A DNA stretch of 64,000 nt, taken from NCBI GenBank assembly GCA_910586925.1, contig CAJUKG010000001.1, forward strand, positions 281,727 to 345,726, read 5' to 3'. Numbering within the stretch: the stretch's first letter is position 1; every line of letters begins with the position of its first letter. The notes beneath the pieces were generated by a model that worked only from the letters and a program-made list of their open reading frames with translations, had not been told where the DNA came from and made no database searches. Both the position numbers and the translations under genes were made by a program. The stretch comes from an uncultured Christensenellaceae bacterium. Lineage in GTDB: Bacteria; Bacillota; Clostridia; Christensenellales; Pumilibacteraceae. Shown piece after piece: positions 25,445 to 34,563 of this stretch.

Positions 25445-25473
25445 TTGATTGTTTTTCATAACGATGTTATTAT
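25445..25473 (+). promoter_or_regulatory. Promoter of the lipoprotein-GH3 unit
   Basis: TTGATT (25445-25450), 17-base spacer, TATTAT (25468-25473), 72 bases before the lipoprotein ATG and just downstream of the direct repeat. Its two imperfect boxes fit an activator-assisted promoter. Confidence 0.55.
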
Positions 25474-25545
25474 GCAGTCGTAACGTGCGATTGCATTTTT
25501 TGTGCAAATAAGCACCGCGCGGATATATTCTCGGAGGGATATACG

Positions 25546-28269
25546 ATGAAGAAAAGAATACGCATTTCGGCAATACTGCTTGCGGCGACGCTGCTGTGCT
25601 TTTTTACGGCGTGCTCGGGCACTCCGCAGGAAGGCGAAAATAACGATCCGCCGCCTCAAGACTTAATCGTTGTGTCGGTGTCGGTGACTACGCCGCCGAC
25701 TAAAACGGAGTACATGGCGGGCGAAACGTTCGACAAAACGGGCATGGTCGTCACCGCGAAGTTCAACAACAACACGACTCGGACCGTCACCGACTACACC
25801 GTCGACAAAACGGTGCTTCGCGTCGAGGACACTTTCGTGACGGTCACATACAAGCAGAAAAAGACGACCGTCGCGATTACCGTAAGTCCCAACACCGATC
25901 CCGATAATCTCATTGACCTCGTTATTTCGGACGCGGGCAGTTATAAGCTCGAGGCGGAGGACATTCTCGGCGACGGCGACGGGTATCTGTACGACCCCAA
26001 TTCTCCCGCGGCACCGTGGACGAGCGGCAGTCGCGCCATGGGCTATATGAAGAAAAACGACCCGTCCGGCAATCCGCAGGTCAAGGTGCGGTTCACCGCC
26101 GAAAAACCGCTTAAAGTATCAATAAATCCAGTGATGTCGTTCTATACAGCGTTCGATTGGGCGGGGCTTTCCGTCACTCTCGACGAAACGGAAATCACTC
26201 CGCAAGGTAAACTCGGTCACGCGGCGGTCACCGACGACAGCGGCGACATGGCGCGGTATTGGCAGAATTGGGTGGAGGTCGACTTCGGATTGCACACTCT
26301 CGAAGCGGGCAAGCACACGCTCACGCTCGACCTTCTCGTTTCGGACGGTCCCGGCATGGACTACATAAACTTCACCGCATACGAAGCGGACGCGACGGAA
26401 GGGGTGCGCGGTTTGTATCTCGAAAGCGACGCCGATAAACTCGTTTATACCGACGGCGAGACATTCGATACGACGGGCGCGGTTGTAAAAGCGCGGCTCG
26501 TCGTCGGCGAAGATGTTGCGGTCGACAGCTCCGAGATAACCGTCATGCCGCAAACTTTAACTGCGGAAGATAAATTCGTAACGCTGTCTTACGGCGGCAA
26601 GACGGTGCGCGAGCCGATAATAGTCGCGCCCGCTCCGCCCGTAATCGAGGGGACGGACGTCACGTTAAACGGCGAAACGGTAAAGCTCGAAGCGGAAAAT
26701 CTTCAGTGCATAGACGGCACTTTCATCAAAGCGATTACCCCGACCGTCGCAAGCGAAGAAGGTCAGGCAAAGTGGAGCGGCATGTGGATAGACTATCTCC
26801 CCGCGAATAAACCGCTTTCGGTGTACGTCGGAGTGCAAACCGCGGGCAAGTATACCCTCAAGGTGAGCGCGGGACGGTATAAAGGCTACTCGTTCGCCGA
26901 GCATATGACGCTTGCGATAGACGACGAGCCGCAGGATTTGACGGAGGTTTCCGACATCGCCGCAACCGACTATTTCCACGAACCGGAGCTTATAGTTTTG
27001 GGAACTTTCGAGCTTGATGCGGGCGAACATACTTTCGTGTTCGTAAACGATCTCGATGACGGCAACGGCAAAGGCCCCGGCATAGATTACTTCGAGTTTT
27101 CGCCGTACGACGAGCCGCCTGCGGACACAGAGTACACAGTCACTTACGACCTCGACGGCGGCGACGGCGAAGCCCCGACCGAAACGAATAAGCTCGCGGG
27201 CGATACGTTTGAGATCGCGGGCGCACCGACAAAAGAGGGATATGAGTTTCTTGGCTGGAAGTGCGGCGGTACGCTGTATGCGGCGGGCGATACGTTTACC
27301 GTCGGCACGGCTGATGTGACTTTCGTTGCGCAGTGGAAAAAGCTGTACGACGCTACACTCGGCGGCGCGGAGCAAGAATATAAAATCGAAGCGGAGAGCT
27401 TGATTTGCGTAGACGGGAACAACTTGAAATTATGCGATCCTTCCGACGCGACCGACGAAGGCAAGGCGAAGTGGAGCGGAATGTGGCTTGATTATCTCAA
27501 AGAGAACGACGTCGTCGAAATAAAAGTGAACGTCACGCAAGCTGGGACATACTCGCTCAAAATGTCGGCGGGGCATTATCACGGCTTCGCTTTTACGCAA
27601 GATAGCTTTACGGTCAAACTCGACGACGCCATTCAAACCGTGTCGATTGCGCCAATTCCGTTCACCGACAAATTCCACGAGCCTCAAGACGTGTTTATAT
27701 GCAATTTCGAGCTCGCTGTCGGCGTGCACACGGTGACGCTCACATGTCTCGCGACGGACGGACCGGGTATCGACTTTTTCGCGTTCGGTCCCGAATATAC
27801 GCCGCCCGCGCCGCCCGTTTGCGACGTCACTCTCGCGGGCGAAACTGTGCGAGCGGAAGCCGAAAGCCTTCTGTGCGTGGACGGCGCGACGATTAAACGC
27901 GCAAACGGCGATAAGTGGCTGGACTATCTTCCCGTCGGCGTCGCGGTTACGATAAAAGTAAACGTGACCGTTGCGGGCAAGTACACCGTAACGATAAACG
28001 GCGGCAGATACCACGGCTATTCTTTCGAGCATTTGACAGTTCAGGTGGACGGCGGCGAAGCGACTTCGCTTGCGGGCGTAGAGAGCATTCCCGCCACCGA
28101 AGACTTTTTCGGTGATAATTTGCGCGAATTGTGCACGCTCGAACTTTCGGCGGGGGAGCACACGATCACTTTCGTCAACAGTCACACTTCCGAAAATCTC
28201 GGCGGCATAGGCATAGACTACTTTGAATTCGCGCCGTATGCAGAGCCGACAGAACAAGGAGAAAATTAA
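25546..28269 (+). CDS. Surface lipoprotein with Ig-like and carbohydrate-binding-type modules
   Basis: 907 residues. The N-terminal signal ends in a lipobox with FTAC (Cys23). Then: a bacterial Ig-like domain (about 45-115), a CBM6-like beta-sandwich (about 128-280), a second Ig-like domain (about 283-365), a second sandwich (375-520), an InlB/Listeria-type B repeat (about 527-600, with YDLDGGDGEAPTE and FLGWKCGG), and two further sandwiches (607-757, 763-900). The sandwich modules share KLEAENLxC.DG and GIDYFEF signatures. No catalytic site is seen, so it probably binds glycans for the neighbouring GH3 enzyme (inference). Confidence 0.8.
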   Translation: MKKRIRISAILLAATLLCFFTACSGTPQEGENNDPPPQDLIVVSVSVTTPPTKTEYMAGETFDKTGMVVTAKFNNNTTRTVTDYTVDKTVLRVEDTFVTVTYKQKKTTVAITVSPNTDPDNLIDLVISDAGSYKLEAEDILGDGDGYLYDPNSPAAPWTSGSRAMGYMKKNDPSGNPQVKVRFTAEKPLKVSINPVMSFYTAFDWAGLSVTLDETEITPQGKLGHAAVTDDSGDMARYWQNWVEVDFGLHTLEAGKHTLTLDLLVSDGPGMDYINFTAYEADATEGVRGLYLESDADKLVYTDGETFDTTGAVVKARLVVGEDVAVDSSEITVMPQTLTAEDKFVTLSYGGKTVREPIIVAPAPPVIEGTDVTLNGETVKLEAENLQCIDGTFIKAITPTVASEEGQAKWSGMWIDYLPANKPLSVYVGVQTAGKYTLKVSAGRYKGYSFAEHMTLAIDDEPQDLTEVSDIAATDYFHEPELIVLGTFELDAGEHTFVFVNDLDDGNGKGPGIDYFEFSPYDEPPADTEYTVTYDLDGGDGEAPTETNKLAGDTFEIAGAPTKEGYEFLGWKCGGTLYAAGDTFTVGTADVTFVAQWKKLYDATLGGAEQEYKIEAESLICVDGNNLKLCDPSDATDEGKAKWSGMWLDYLKENDVVEIKVNVTQAGTYSLKMSAGHYHGFAFTQDSFTVKLDDAIQTVSIAPIPFTDKFHEPQDVFICNFELAVGVHTVTLTCLATDGPGIDFFAFGPEYTPPAPPVCDVTLAGETVRAEAESLLCVDGATIKRANGDKWLDYLPVGVAVTIKVNVTVAGKYTVTINGGRYHGYSFEHLTVQVDGGEATSLAGVESIPATEDFFGDNLRELCTLELSAGEHTITFVNSHTSENLGGIGIDYFEFAPYAEPTEQGEN

Positions 28270-28273
28270 CCGC

Positions 28274-31198
28274 ATGAAAAAAACAATATCCAAGCAAAAA
28301 GCGTTTTTGCTGTACTCGGTAATCGCGCTTATACTGATACTCGCAATTACGCTCAACATCACCGCATACAACTTTGCCGGCGTTATTACTCGGTATCTCT
28401 GCGGGTTCGGTTTCGACTTCGATTCCGAAGCGGCGATCGCGGCGCGGCAAGAGGGCAACGCGCTAGTGCAAAATATCGACCGCGAAGGGTTCGTGCTTCT
28501 CAAAAACAAAGAAAAGGCTTTGCCGCTCGAGGCGGACGGCGACGGCGAATACAAAGTCAACGTGTTCGGCTGGAGCGGGTCGGACAGCGGGTTCTACCAC
28601 AAAGGCTACGGCTCGGGCGGAGGGTCGAACAACAACGTCATAAGTTTGTACGCAGGACTCGAACAGGGCGGACTGAAAGTAAATCCCGCGCTCGCAAAGG
28701 CATATAACGACATAAAACTGAAAAACGGCAGATACAGCGGGTACACCGTCGAACCGCAGGCACGGTATCAGGTGTACGAGCCGGGAGGCGCGTTTCTTTC
28801 CGCCAATCTCGCGCAGGCGAAAAGCTGGTCGGACACCGCGCTCGTCGTGATAAGCCGCGTCGGGTCGGAAGGTACCGATCTTCCGCGGGTGCAATACTCC
28901 GCCGACGACTGGTCGGTGCTCGACAACGGCAGAACATATTTGCAGCTTTCTCCCGACGAGGAAGAACTCGTAAATTTTTGTAAAATCAATTTCGATAAAA
29001 CGGTGATACTTCTCAATACGTCCAACGTCATGGAATGCGGATTTATCGACGATCCCGCGATCGACGCGGCTCTGTGGATAGGCTTGCCCGGGAACGCAGG
29101 CACTCCCGTAATAGGCGAAGTGTTGCGCGGCGAAATCACGCCGTCGGGGCACCTCGTCGACACTTATCCGTACGACCTCAAAGACGATCCCGCGTACGTC
29201 AATTCGGGCATGGACGGCATCGGTAAGTATCAAAGGACGGCGGCGGGCGGCAATTACGTCGACTATGCCGAGGGAATTTACACAGGGTATTTCTGGTACG
29301 AAACGGCGAGTGCCGAAGGGTTTTTCGACGCCCGCGGCGGGTACGACAAAGTAGTGCAGTATCCGTTCGGGTACGGCATGTCGTACACCGATTTTTCGTG
29401 GGAGCTGGTTTCCGTCGACAAGGCAAATGGCGGGACGCTCGCCGCAAACGCGACGGTGGAGTTCAAAATCGCCGTCGAGAACATCGGCGAGGAGTACGCG
29501 GGGCGGGACGTCGTACAGCTTTACGTACATGCACCGTACAAGCTCGGCGAGATAGAAAAGCCGGAGGTCAAACTTGTCGGCTTTGCCAAAACGGCACTCC
29601 TTAAGCCCGACGACGTACAGGAACTGACGATCTCGGTAAGGCTTGCCGACTTGGCTTCGTACGACTGTTACGACGCGAACAACAACGGGTTCATGGGTTA
29701 CGAGCTTGACGGCGGCAATTACGAGTTCTCCTTCCGCACCGACTCGCATCGCATAAAAGACATGCACGGCGACGAAAAGTTTTCGTTCGCGGTGCCTCAA
29801 GGCGGGTATAAGTACGAGAACGACCCCGACACGGGGTATAAAGTGGAAAACAGGTTCACGACGTACACGAACGGAATAAGCGGCGCGTCGAGCGTCGTCG
29901 ACGAGTCGAAGGTCACTACCGCGAAGATGTTTTCGGTGGACGGCGACGATTGCGGGCAGAACGTCGTATACATGACCCGTGCCGACTTTGCGGGAACATT
30001 CCCCAAAAAGCTCGGCAATCGCGCGATGTCTGCGGTTCTTGCCGAGAACGCCGTGACTTTTCCAAGCCCGCTCAAAAATCCGAGCGACGAAAAACCGACG
30101 ACGGGAAGTAAAGCGACGCAATGGAAACTCACCGACCTTGCGGGGCTTCCCATTACTCACGAAAGGTGGAACGAGCTTATAAGCCAACTCGACGTGTCGA
30201 CTCTTATAAAACTGTGTAACGACGGCGGGTATCAAACGATGGCAATCGAGGAGATCGGAAAGCCGGAGTGTATAGACATGGACGGCGGAAGCGGCATATA
30301 TCCCGCGATTATCGGCTTCGACGTCGGGGCGGCGGTCACATATCCGTGCGCGACGCTGATTGCCGCGACGTGGAATTGGTATCTCGCATACGAAACGGGC
30401 GGTTCGCTCGCAAAAGAAGCTCTCGCAATAGGCATGAACGGGTGGTACGCGCCCAACGCGAATATGCACCGTTCCCCTTGGGGCGGGCGCAACTTTGAAT
30501 ACTTCTCCGAAGATCCGCTCGTCGCGGGCACAATGTGCGCCAACGAAGCGCGGGGGAGCATTCAGGGCGGTGTGTACGTATACGTAAAGCACTTCGTCGC
30601 GAATGACTCCGATCAGGGCAGAAACGCCGAATACAGATGGCTCACCGAACAGGCTCTTCGCGAAATATATTGCCGACCTTTCGAGCTTGCCGTAAAAAAG
30701 GGCGGGGCGAACGCGATTATGACGTCGGTGGACAGGATAGGCGCGACGCGTGCCGCGAGCAGTTACGGCTTGCTCACCGAAGTGCTTCGTAACGAGTGGG
30801 GTTTTTGCGGCAGCGTCATAACCGACTACTATCAGGGCGGCAACTGTCACGACGCCGACCAAAATATTCGCGCGGGCAACGATTTGCAGCTGTGGCCGAA
30901 CGGCACCGTACAGTTCGACGACACGTCGAGCAACACTGCGATTAAAGCTCTGCAAAACTCGGCGAAGAATATTCTGTACACATATATCGACACGCAATAT
31001 ATTCATGCGACGGAAGCGAAGCTCGAGCTTGCCGACATAATCGGGACGCGCAACGCAGTCTTTCCGTGGTGGGTGATAATCCTTGTCGCGCTCGATGCGA
31101 TAATTGCCGCGGGCTGTGCGGTGTGGGCGGTGTTCATAGCCAAAAAGACAAAAAGAGAAACGGACGACGGCGTAAACGGTGCCGAAAAGGAGAATTGA
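28274..31198 (+). CDS. Membrane-tethered GH3 glycosidase with swapped domain order, locus A
   Basis: 974 residues from ATG 28274 (AAGGAG upstream). TM helix at about 7-32, then the GH3 C-terminal-type domain (REGFVLLKNKEKALPL), a fibronectin-III-like part (KLVGFAKTALLKPDDVQEL), then the (beta/alpha)8 catalytic domain (about 620-900: PNANMHRSPWGGRNFEYFSE, VKHFVANDSDQGRN, FCGSVITDYY with likely nucleophile D851) and a second TM helix (about 930-955). GH3 enzymes release terminal beta-linked sugars. The catalytic barrel following the C-domain is a known but less common GH3 layout; TM helices at both ends are unusual. Exact substrate cannot be told. Confidence 0.85.
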   Translation: MKKTISKQKAFLLYSVIALILILAITLNITAYNFAGVITRYLCGFGFDFDSEAAIAARQEGNALVQNIDREGFVLLKNKEKALPLEADGDGEYKVNVFGWSGSDSGFYHKGYGSGGGSNNNVISLYAGLEQGGLKVNPALAKAYNDIKLKNGRYSGYTVEPQARYQVYEPGGAFLSANLAQAKSWSDTALVVISRVGSEGTDLPRVQYSADDWSVLDNGRTYLQLSPDEEELVNFCKINFDKTVILLNTSNVMECGFIDDPAIDAALWIGLPGNAGTPVIGEVLRGEITPSGHLVDTYPYDLKDDPAYVNSGMDGIGKYQRTAAGGNYVDYAEGIYTGYFWYETASAEGFFDARGGYDKVVQYPFGYGMSYTDFSWELVSVDKANGGTLAANATVEFKIAVENIGEEYAGRDVVQLYVHAPYKLGEIEKPEVKLVGFAKTALLKPDDVQELTISVRLADLASYDCYDANNNGFMGYELDGGNYEFSFRTDSHRIKDMHGDEKFSFAVPQGGYKYENDPDTGYKVENRFTTYTNGISGASSVVDESKVTTAKMFSVDGDDCGQNVVYMTRADFAGTFPKKLGNRAMSAVLAENAVTFPSPLKNPSDEKPTTGSKATQWKLTDLAGLPITHERWNELISQLDVSTLIKLCNDGGYQTMAIEEIGKPECIDMDGGSGIYPAIIGFDVGAAVTYPCATLIAATWNWYLAYETGGSLAKEALAIGMNGWYAPNANMHRSPWGGRNFEYFSEDPLVAGTMCANEARGSIQGGVYVYVKHFVANDSDQGRNAEYRWLTEQALREIYCRPFELAVKKGGANAIMTSVDRIGATRAASSYGLLTEVLRNEWGFCGSVITDYYQGGNCHDADQNIRAGNDLQLWPNGTVQFDDTSSNTAIKALQNSAKNILYTYIDTQYIHATEAKLELADIIGTRNAVFPWWVIILVALDAIIAAGCAVWAVFIAKKTKRETDDGVNGAEKEN

Positions 31199-31199
31199 C

Positions 31200-31394
31200 A
31201 TGACGGCTTGGACATTATTCGTACAGTTTTTGGCAGACTATCTCGCGTATTTTGTAATAGTCGCAGTGCTCGTTGCGGGGCTTATCGCCGCAAACATAGT
31301 CGTCGCGGTCATGGCGTACAAAAAGAAAAAAGCCAAAAAGGACGCCGAGACGGAAAATATCGAAGAAACAGCCGTCAACCCGAGCGAATTGTAA
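31200..31394 (+). CDS. Small membrane protein downstream of GH3 (locus A)
   Basis: 64 residues, ATG 31200 one base after the GH3 stop, with AAGGAG in the end of that gene. One strong membrane segment (about 14-38, FVIVAVLVAGLIAANIVVAVMAY) is followed by KKKKAKK and an acidic tail. Unrecognised. Locus B has a small membrane protein at the same place, so both may assist the membrane GH3 enzyme (inference). Confidence 0.65.
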   Translation: MTAWTLFVQFLADYLAYFVIVAVLVAGLIAANIVVAVMAYKKKKAKKDAETENIEETAVNPSEL

Positions 31395-31431
31395 AGTATG
31401 CGTTAAGATACTTATATAGCAGCAAGACGAT

Positions 31432-31468
31432 AAAGCCGTACAAAATACAGTACGGCTTTCGTTGTTTT
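31432..31468 (+). terminator. Intrinsic terminator of locus A
   Basis: AAAGCCGTA (31432-31440) pairs with TACGGCTTT (31451-31459), followed by a T-rich tail. Confidence 0.75.
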
Positions 31469-31481
31469 CTGCGTAAAATAA

Positions 31482-31510
31482 TTGACTTTATTTTGCGTGT
31501 GTATTATAAT
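31482..31510 (+). promoter_or_regulatory. Promoter of the pur operon
   Basis: TTGACT (31482-31487), 17-base spacer, TATAAT (31505-31510), 27 bases before purE. The leader is too short for a purine riboswitch. Confidence 0.85.
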
Positions 31511-31537
31511 TAGAGTATAAACGGATTCGAGGTAACA

Positions 31538-32038
31538 ATGCAAAAAGTCGCTATGGTTTTAGGCTCGAAGTCAGACTTCGACAAGGTCAAGCCCGCAATC
31601 GAAATTTTCGAGAAATTCGGCGTGCCGTTTTCCGTCAGGATTTTGAGCGCGCACCGCACTCCCGACGAAGCGGGCGAGTTCGCGCGTAACGCGAAGAAAA
31701 ACGGCTACGGCGCGATCATAGCGGTCGCGGGTAAAGCCGCGCATCTCGGCGGAGTGCTCGCGGCGGCGACTACGCTTCCCGTCGTCGCGCTTCCCGTATC
31801 GACGTCGTTCCTCGACGGGCTGGACAGCGTGCTTTCCATACTGCCCATGCCGAGCGGGATACCCGTCGCGGTAATGGGCGTAAACTCGGGCGCGAACGCC
31901 GCGCTGTTCTGCGTGCGCATGCTCGCGGCTTCGGATGATAAGCTCACTGCGAAGTACCAAAAATACGTGCAAGAAATGCGGGACAAAACGCTCGCCGACG
32001 ACGCGGAGATTTCCGCGCAATATCCCGATCGCAAATAA
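31538..32038 (+). CDS. purE: N5-carboxyaminoimidazole ribonucleotide mutase / AIR carboxylase PurE
   Basis: 166 residues, normal PurE length. The LGSKSDFD start, the SAHRTPDEA active-site loop and VAGKAAHLGGVLAAAT are present. PurE makes CAIR in step 6 of purine synthesis. The AHRTP motif suggests the class I mutase, which would need PurK, yet no purK is in this cluster; it may lie elsewhere or the enzyme may use CO2 directly (undecided). It opens the purE-C-M-N-H-D-L run. Confidence 0.92.
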   Translation: MQKVAMVLGSKSDFDKVKPAIEIFEKFGVPFSVRILSAHRTPDEAGEFARNAKKNGYGAIIAVAGKAAHLGGVLAAATTLPVVALPVSTSFLDGLDSVLSILPMPSGIPVAVMGVNSGANAALFCVRMLAASDDKLTAKYQKYVQEMRDKTLADDAEISAQYPDRK

Positions 32039-32075
32039 CGCGGGCGAAACGAATTCAACTTTTCGGAGGTCACAT

Positions 32076-32792
32076 ATGAAAGTGGAACAAAAAGAACAGC
32101 TGTACGAAGGCAAAGCCAAAAAGGTTTACGCAACGACCGATCCCGATCTCGTCATCGTCGATTACAAAGACGACGCGACTGCTTTTAACGGACTCAAGAA
32201 AGGCACGATCGTCGGCAAGGGCGTCATAAACAACAGAATGAGCAACTTCCTCATGGAAATGCTCGAAAAGCAAGGTATCGAAACGCATTTCGTGGAGGAG
32301 CTGTCCGAGCGTCGCACTCTCGTAAAGCACGTCGAGATCGTTCCGCTCGAAGTGATCATGCGCAACGTCGTTGCGGGGTCGCTCAGCAAGCGCACGGGGC
32401 TTCCCGAGGGCGAGCTTCCGAAAAAGCCGGTGCTCGAGCTGTACTATAAGTCGGACGAGCTTGGCGACCCGATGATAAATTCCGACCACGCGCTCGCGTT
32501 CGGCTGGGCGACGGAGAAAGAGCTCGCGGTCATAGAAGATACCGCGAGAAAGGTAAACGACATACTGAAAAAGTTTTTTGCGGGCGTGGGCGTGGACCTC
32601 GTCGATTTCAAAATAGAGTTCGGGCGGTACAAAGGCAAGATAATCCTCGCCGACGAGATCAGCCCCGACACTTGCAGGTTCTGGGACAGCAAGACGAAAG
32701 AGAAGCTCGACAAAGACAGATTCCGTCGCGACATGGGCGGAGCGGAAGATGCGTACAAAGAAATGATGCGCAGGATAGGTTTGGCGAAATAA
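32076..32792 (+). CDS. purC: SAICAR synthetase PurC
   Basis: 238 residues from ATG 32076, with TCGGAGGT upstream; the frame is open further upstream but that would overlap purE. The LYEGKAKKVY start, the RNVVAGSLSKRTG loop and the DEISPDTCRFWD signature are all present. It joins aspartate to CAIR using ATP. A strong hairpin with a T run follows before purM. Confidence 0.95.
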   Translation: MKVEQKEQLYEGKAKKVYATTDPDLVIVDYKDDATAFNGLKKGTIVGKGVINNRMSNFLMEMLEKQGIETHFVEELSERRTLVKHVEIVPLEVIMRNVVAGSLSKRTGLPEGELPKKPVLELYYKSDELGDPMINSDHALAFGWATEKELAVIEDTARKVNDILKKFFAGVGVDLVDFKIEFGRYKGKIILADEISPDTCRFWDSKTKEKLDKDRFRRDMGGAEDAYKEMMRRIGLAK

Positions 32793-32797
32793 TTTTT

Positions 32798-32850
32798 TTA
32801 CCCGATGAAGCCCGTGGCGATGAGCGCGGTATCATCGGGTAACTTTTTTT
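32798..32850 (+). terminator. Terminator-like hairpin inside the pur operon (purC-purM)
   Basis: TTACCCGATGA (32798-32808) pairs with TCATCGGGTAA (32832-32842), then CTTTTTTT. It looks like a real intrinsic terminator, yet purM follows with no clear promoter of its own, so it may be leaky and set relative expression of upstream and downstream genes. Confidence 0.75.
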
Positions 32851-32892
32851 CGGCGGAAAGAGTTCTTTGCCGAAACAAATCAAGGAGTACAT

Positions 32893-33915
32893 ATGGACGA
32901 AAAAAAGAAAATCACGTACGCCGATGCGGGCGTCGACGTTACGCGCGGCTATGACGTGGTGGGCAGGATCAAGGCGCACGCCGCATCTACGTTCAATCGA
33001 AACGTGTTGCAGGGACTTGGCAGTTTCGGCGGGTTCTACTCGCTCGACGGCGAGAACGGCGACGTGCTCGTCGCGGGCACGGACGGCGTCGGCACCAAAC
33101 TCAAGTACGCATTTCTGTCCGGCAATAACGACACCGTCGGTATCGACTGCGTCGCCATGTGCGTGAACGACATCGTGTGCCAAGGCGCGAAGCCGCTTTT
33201 GTTCCTCGATTATATCGCGACGGGGCGCATCAATCCCGAGGTCGTGGCGTCGGTGGTAAAGGGCGTCGCGGACGGTTGCAAACAGGCGGGGTGCGCGCTC
33301 GTCGGCGGCGAAACGGCGGAAATGCCGGGCATGTACGGCGCGGGCGAGTACGACCTCGCGGGGTTCTCGGTGGGTATAGTCAAGCGCGACAAGATAATAA
33401 ACGGCGCGACGATCACGCCCGGGTGCGCGCTTGTCGGGCTTGCGTCGAGCGGCTTGCACTCCAACGGGTTCTCGCTCGTTCGCAGGCTTCTCGGCGAGGA
33501 CGTGGAAAAGCTGGACGCCGACACTTCGCTCGGCGAGTCGTTGCTTAAAACCATACTCACGCCGACGCGCATATACGTGAAAAACCTCCTCACGCTCGCT
33601 GGCGAGTTCGATATACTCGGGCTTGCGAACATAACGGGCGGCGGATTTATAGAGAACATTCCGCGCATTTTCCCGAACGGAGTGGGCTGCAGAGTGGATA
33701 TTAAATCGTTCCCGCGCCCGCCGCTTTTCGAGCTTCTCGCGGAGAAATCGCGGCTTTCCGACGCGGAACTTTACAATACGTTCAACATGGGTATCGGCAT
33801 GGTCGCCGCAGTTGCGGCAACCGATGCGGACAGGTTCGTCGCGCGTTGCAACGCGCTCGGCGAAAAGGCGTACGTCATCGGCGAAACGGTCGGCGGCAGC
33901 GGCGTGATTTTGTGA
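32893..33915 (+). CDS. purM: AIR synthetase PurM
   Basis: 340 residues, normal length, ATG 32893 behind CAAGGAG. The TYADAGVDV start, VAGTDGVGTKLK, VGGETAEMPGMY and ASSGLHSNGFSL motifs are those of phosphoribosylformylglycinamidine cyclo-ligase, which closes the imidazole ring of AIR with ATP. The next gene, purN, begins 10 bases after the stop. Confidence 0.96.
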   Translation: MDEKKKITYADAGVDVTRGYDVVGRIKAHAASTFNRNVLQGLGSFGGFYSLDGENGDVLVAGTDGVGTKLKYAFLSGNNDTVGIDCVAMCVNDIVCQGAKPLLFLDYIATGRINPEVVASVVKGVADGCKQAGCALVGGETAEMPGMYGAGEYDLAGFSVGIVKRDKIINGATITPGCALVGLASSGLHSNGFSLVRRLLGEDVEKLDADTSLGESLLKTILTPTRIYVKNLLTLAGEFDILGLANITGGGFIENIPRIFPNGVGCRVDIKSFPRPPLFELLAEKSRLSDAELYNTFNMGIGMVAAVAATDADRFVARCNALGEKAYVIGETVGGSGVIL

Positions 33916-33925
33916 TCAGAAGATC

Positions 33926-34510
33926 ATGAAAAAAATCGCGGTAATGTTTTCGGGCAACGGCACCGATTTTCAGGCACTCATAGACGGCGAGGCGGAGGGC
34001 GCGTTCGACGGCAAAATCGTCGTCGCCGTGTCGAGCAACGAAAAGGCGCACGGCATAGAACGCGCGAAAAAGGCGGGCATAGACTGTTATGTTTGCCGCA
34101 AGGCGGACTACGCGAGTTGCGTCGAGCGCGACGAGGCGGTCAAAGAGATTTTCGACAGGTACGGCGTCGAGCTTATAGTGCTCGCGGGGTATCTCGGCAT
34201 ACTCACGTCGCCGCTCATCGACGGTTACAGCCGTAAGATAATCAACATTCATCCCGCGCTTCTTCCGAAGTTTGGCGGCAAAGGCATGTACGGTTTGCAC
34301 GTGCACGAAGCGGTTATCGCCGCGGGCGAGAAGAAAAGCGGCGCGACCGTACACTACACGGACGGTGGCACGGACACGGGCGAGATCATCATGCAACGCG
34401 CACTCGACGTGCTTCCTTCGGACACCCCCGAAAGCTTGCAACGGCGCATATTAAACGAGATAGAACACCCCCTGCTCGTAGAAGCGGTGGCGATGCTTTG
34501 CGGCAAATAG
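33926..34510 (+). CDS. purN: GAR formyltransferase PurN
   Basis: 194 residues. KIAVMFSGNGTDFQAL is the phosphate-binding start, IINIHPALLPKFGG contains the catalytic histidine region, and the VHYTDGGTDTGEIIMQ segment carries the catalytic aspartate. The GNGTDFQ loop replaces the more common GNGSNLQ. It transfers a formyl group from 10-formyl-THF to GAR. It is tightly placed between purM and purH. Confidence 0.94.
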   Translation: MKKIAVMFSGNGTDFQALIDGEAEGAFDGKIVVAVSSNEKAHGIERAKKAGIDCYVCRKADYASCVERDEAVKEIFDRYGVELIVLAGYLGILTSPLIDGYSRKIINIHPALLPKFGGKGMYGLHVHEAVIAAGEKKSGATVHYTDGGTDTGEIIMQRALDVLPSDTPESLQRRILNEIEHPLLVEAVAMLCGK

Positions 34511-34563
34511 ACCGTATTTACGGCAAATAAACAACCACGTATAATTTCAACAGGAGAATAAAC

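Noticed and set aside
23363..25545. Agr-type peptide quorum system (agrB/agrD) at the LytTR/GHKL loci
   Set aside because: No AgrB-like membrane protease or small AgrD-like peptide frame is visible next to either sensor gene; only sensor and regulator are present.
31394..31538. Purine riboswitch upstream of purE
   Set aside because: The promoter lies only 27 bases before purE, leaving no room for an aptamer; the hairpin upstream of it is the terminator of locus A.
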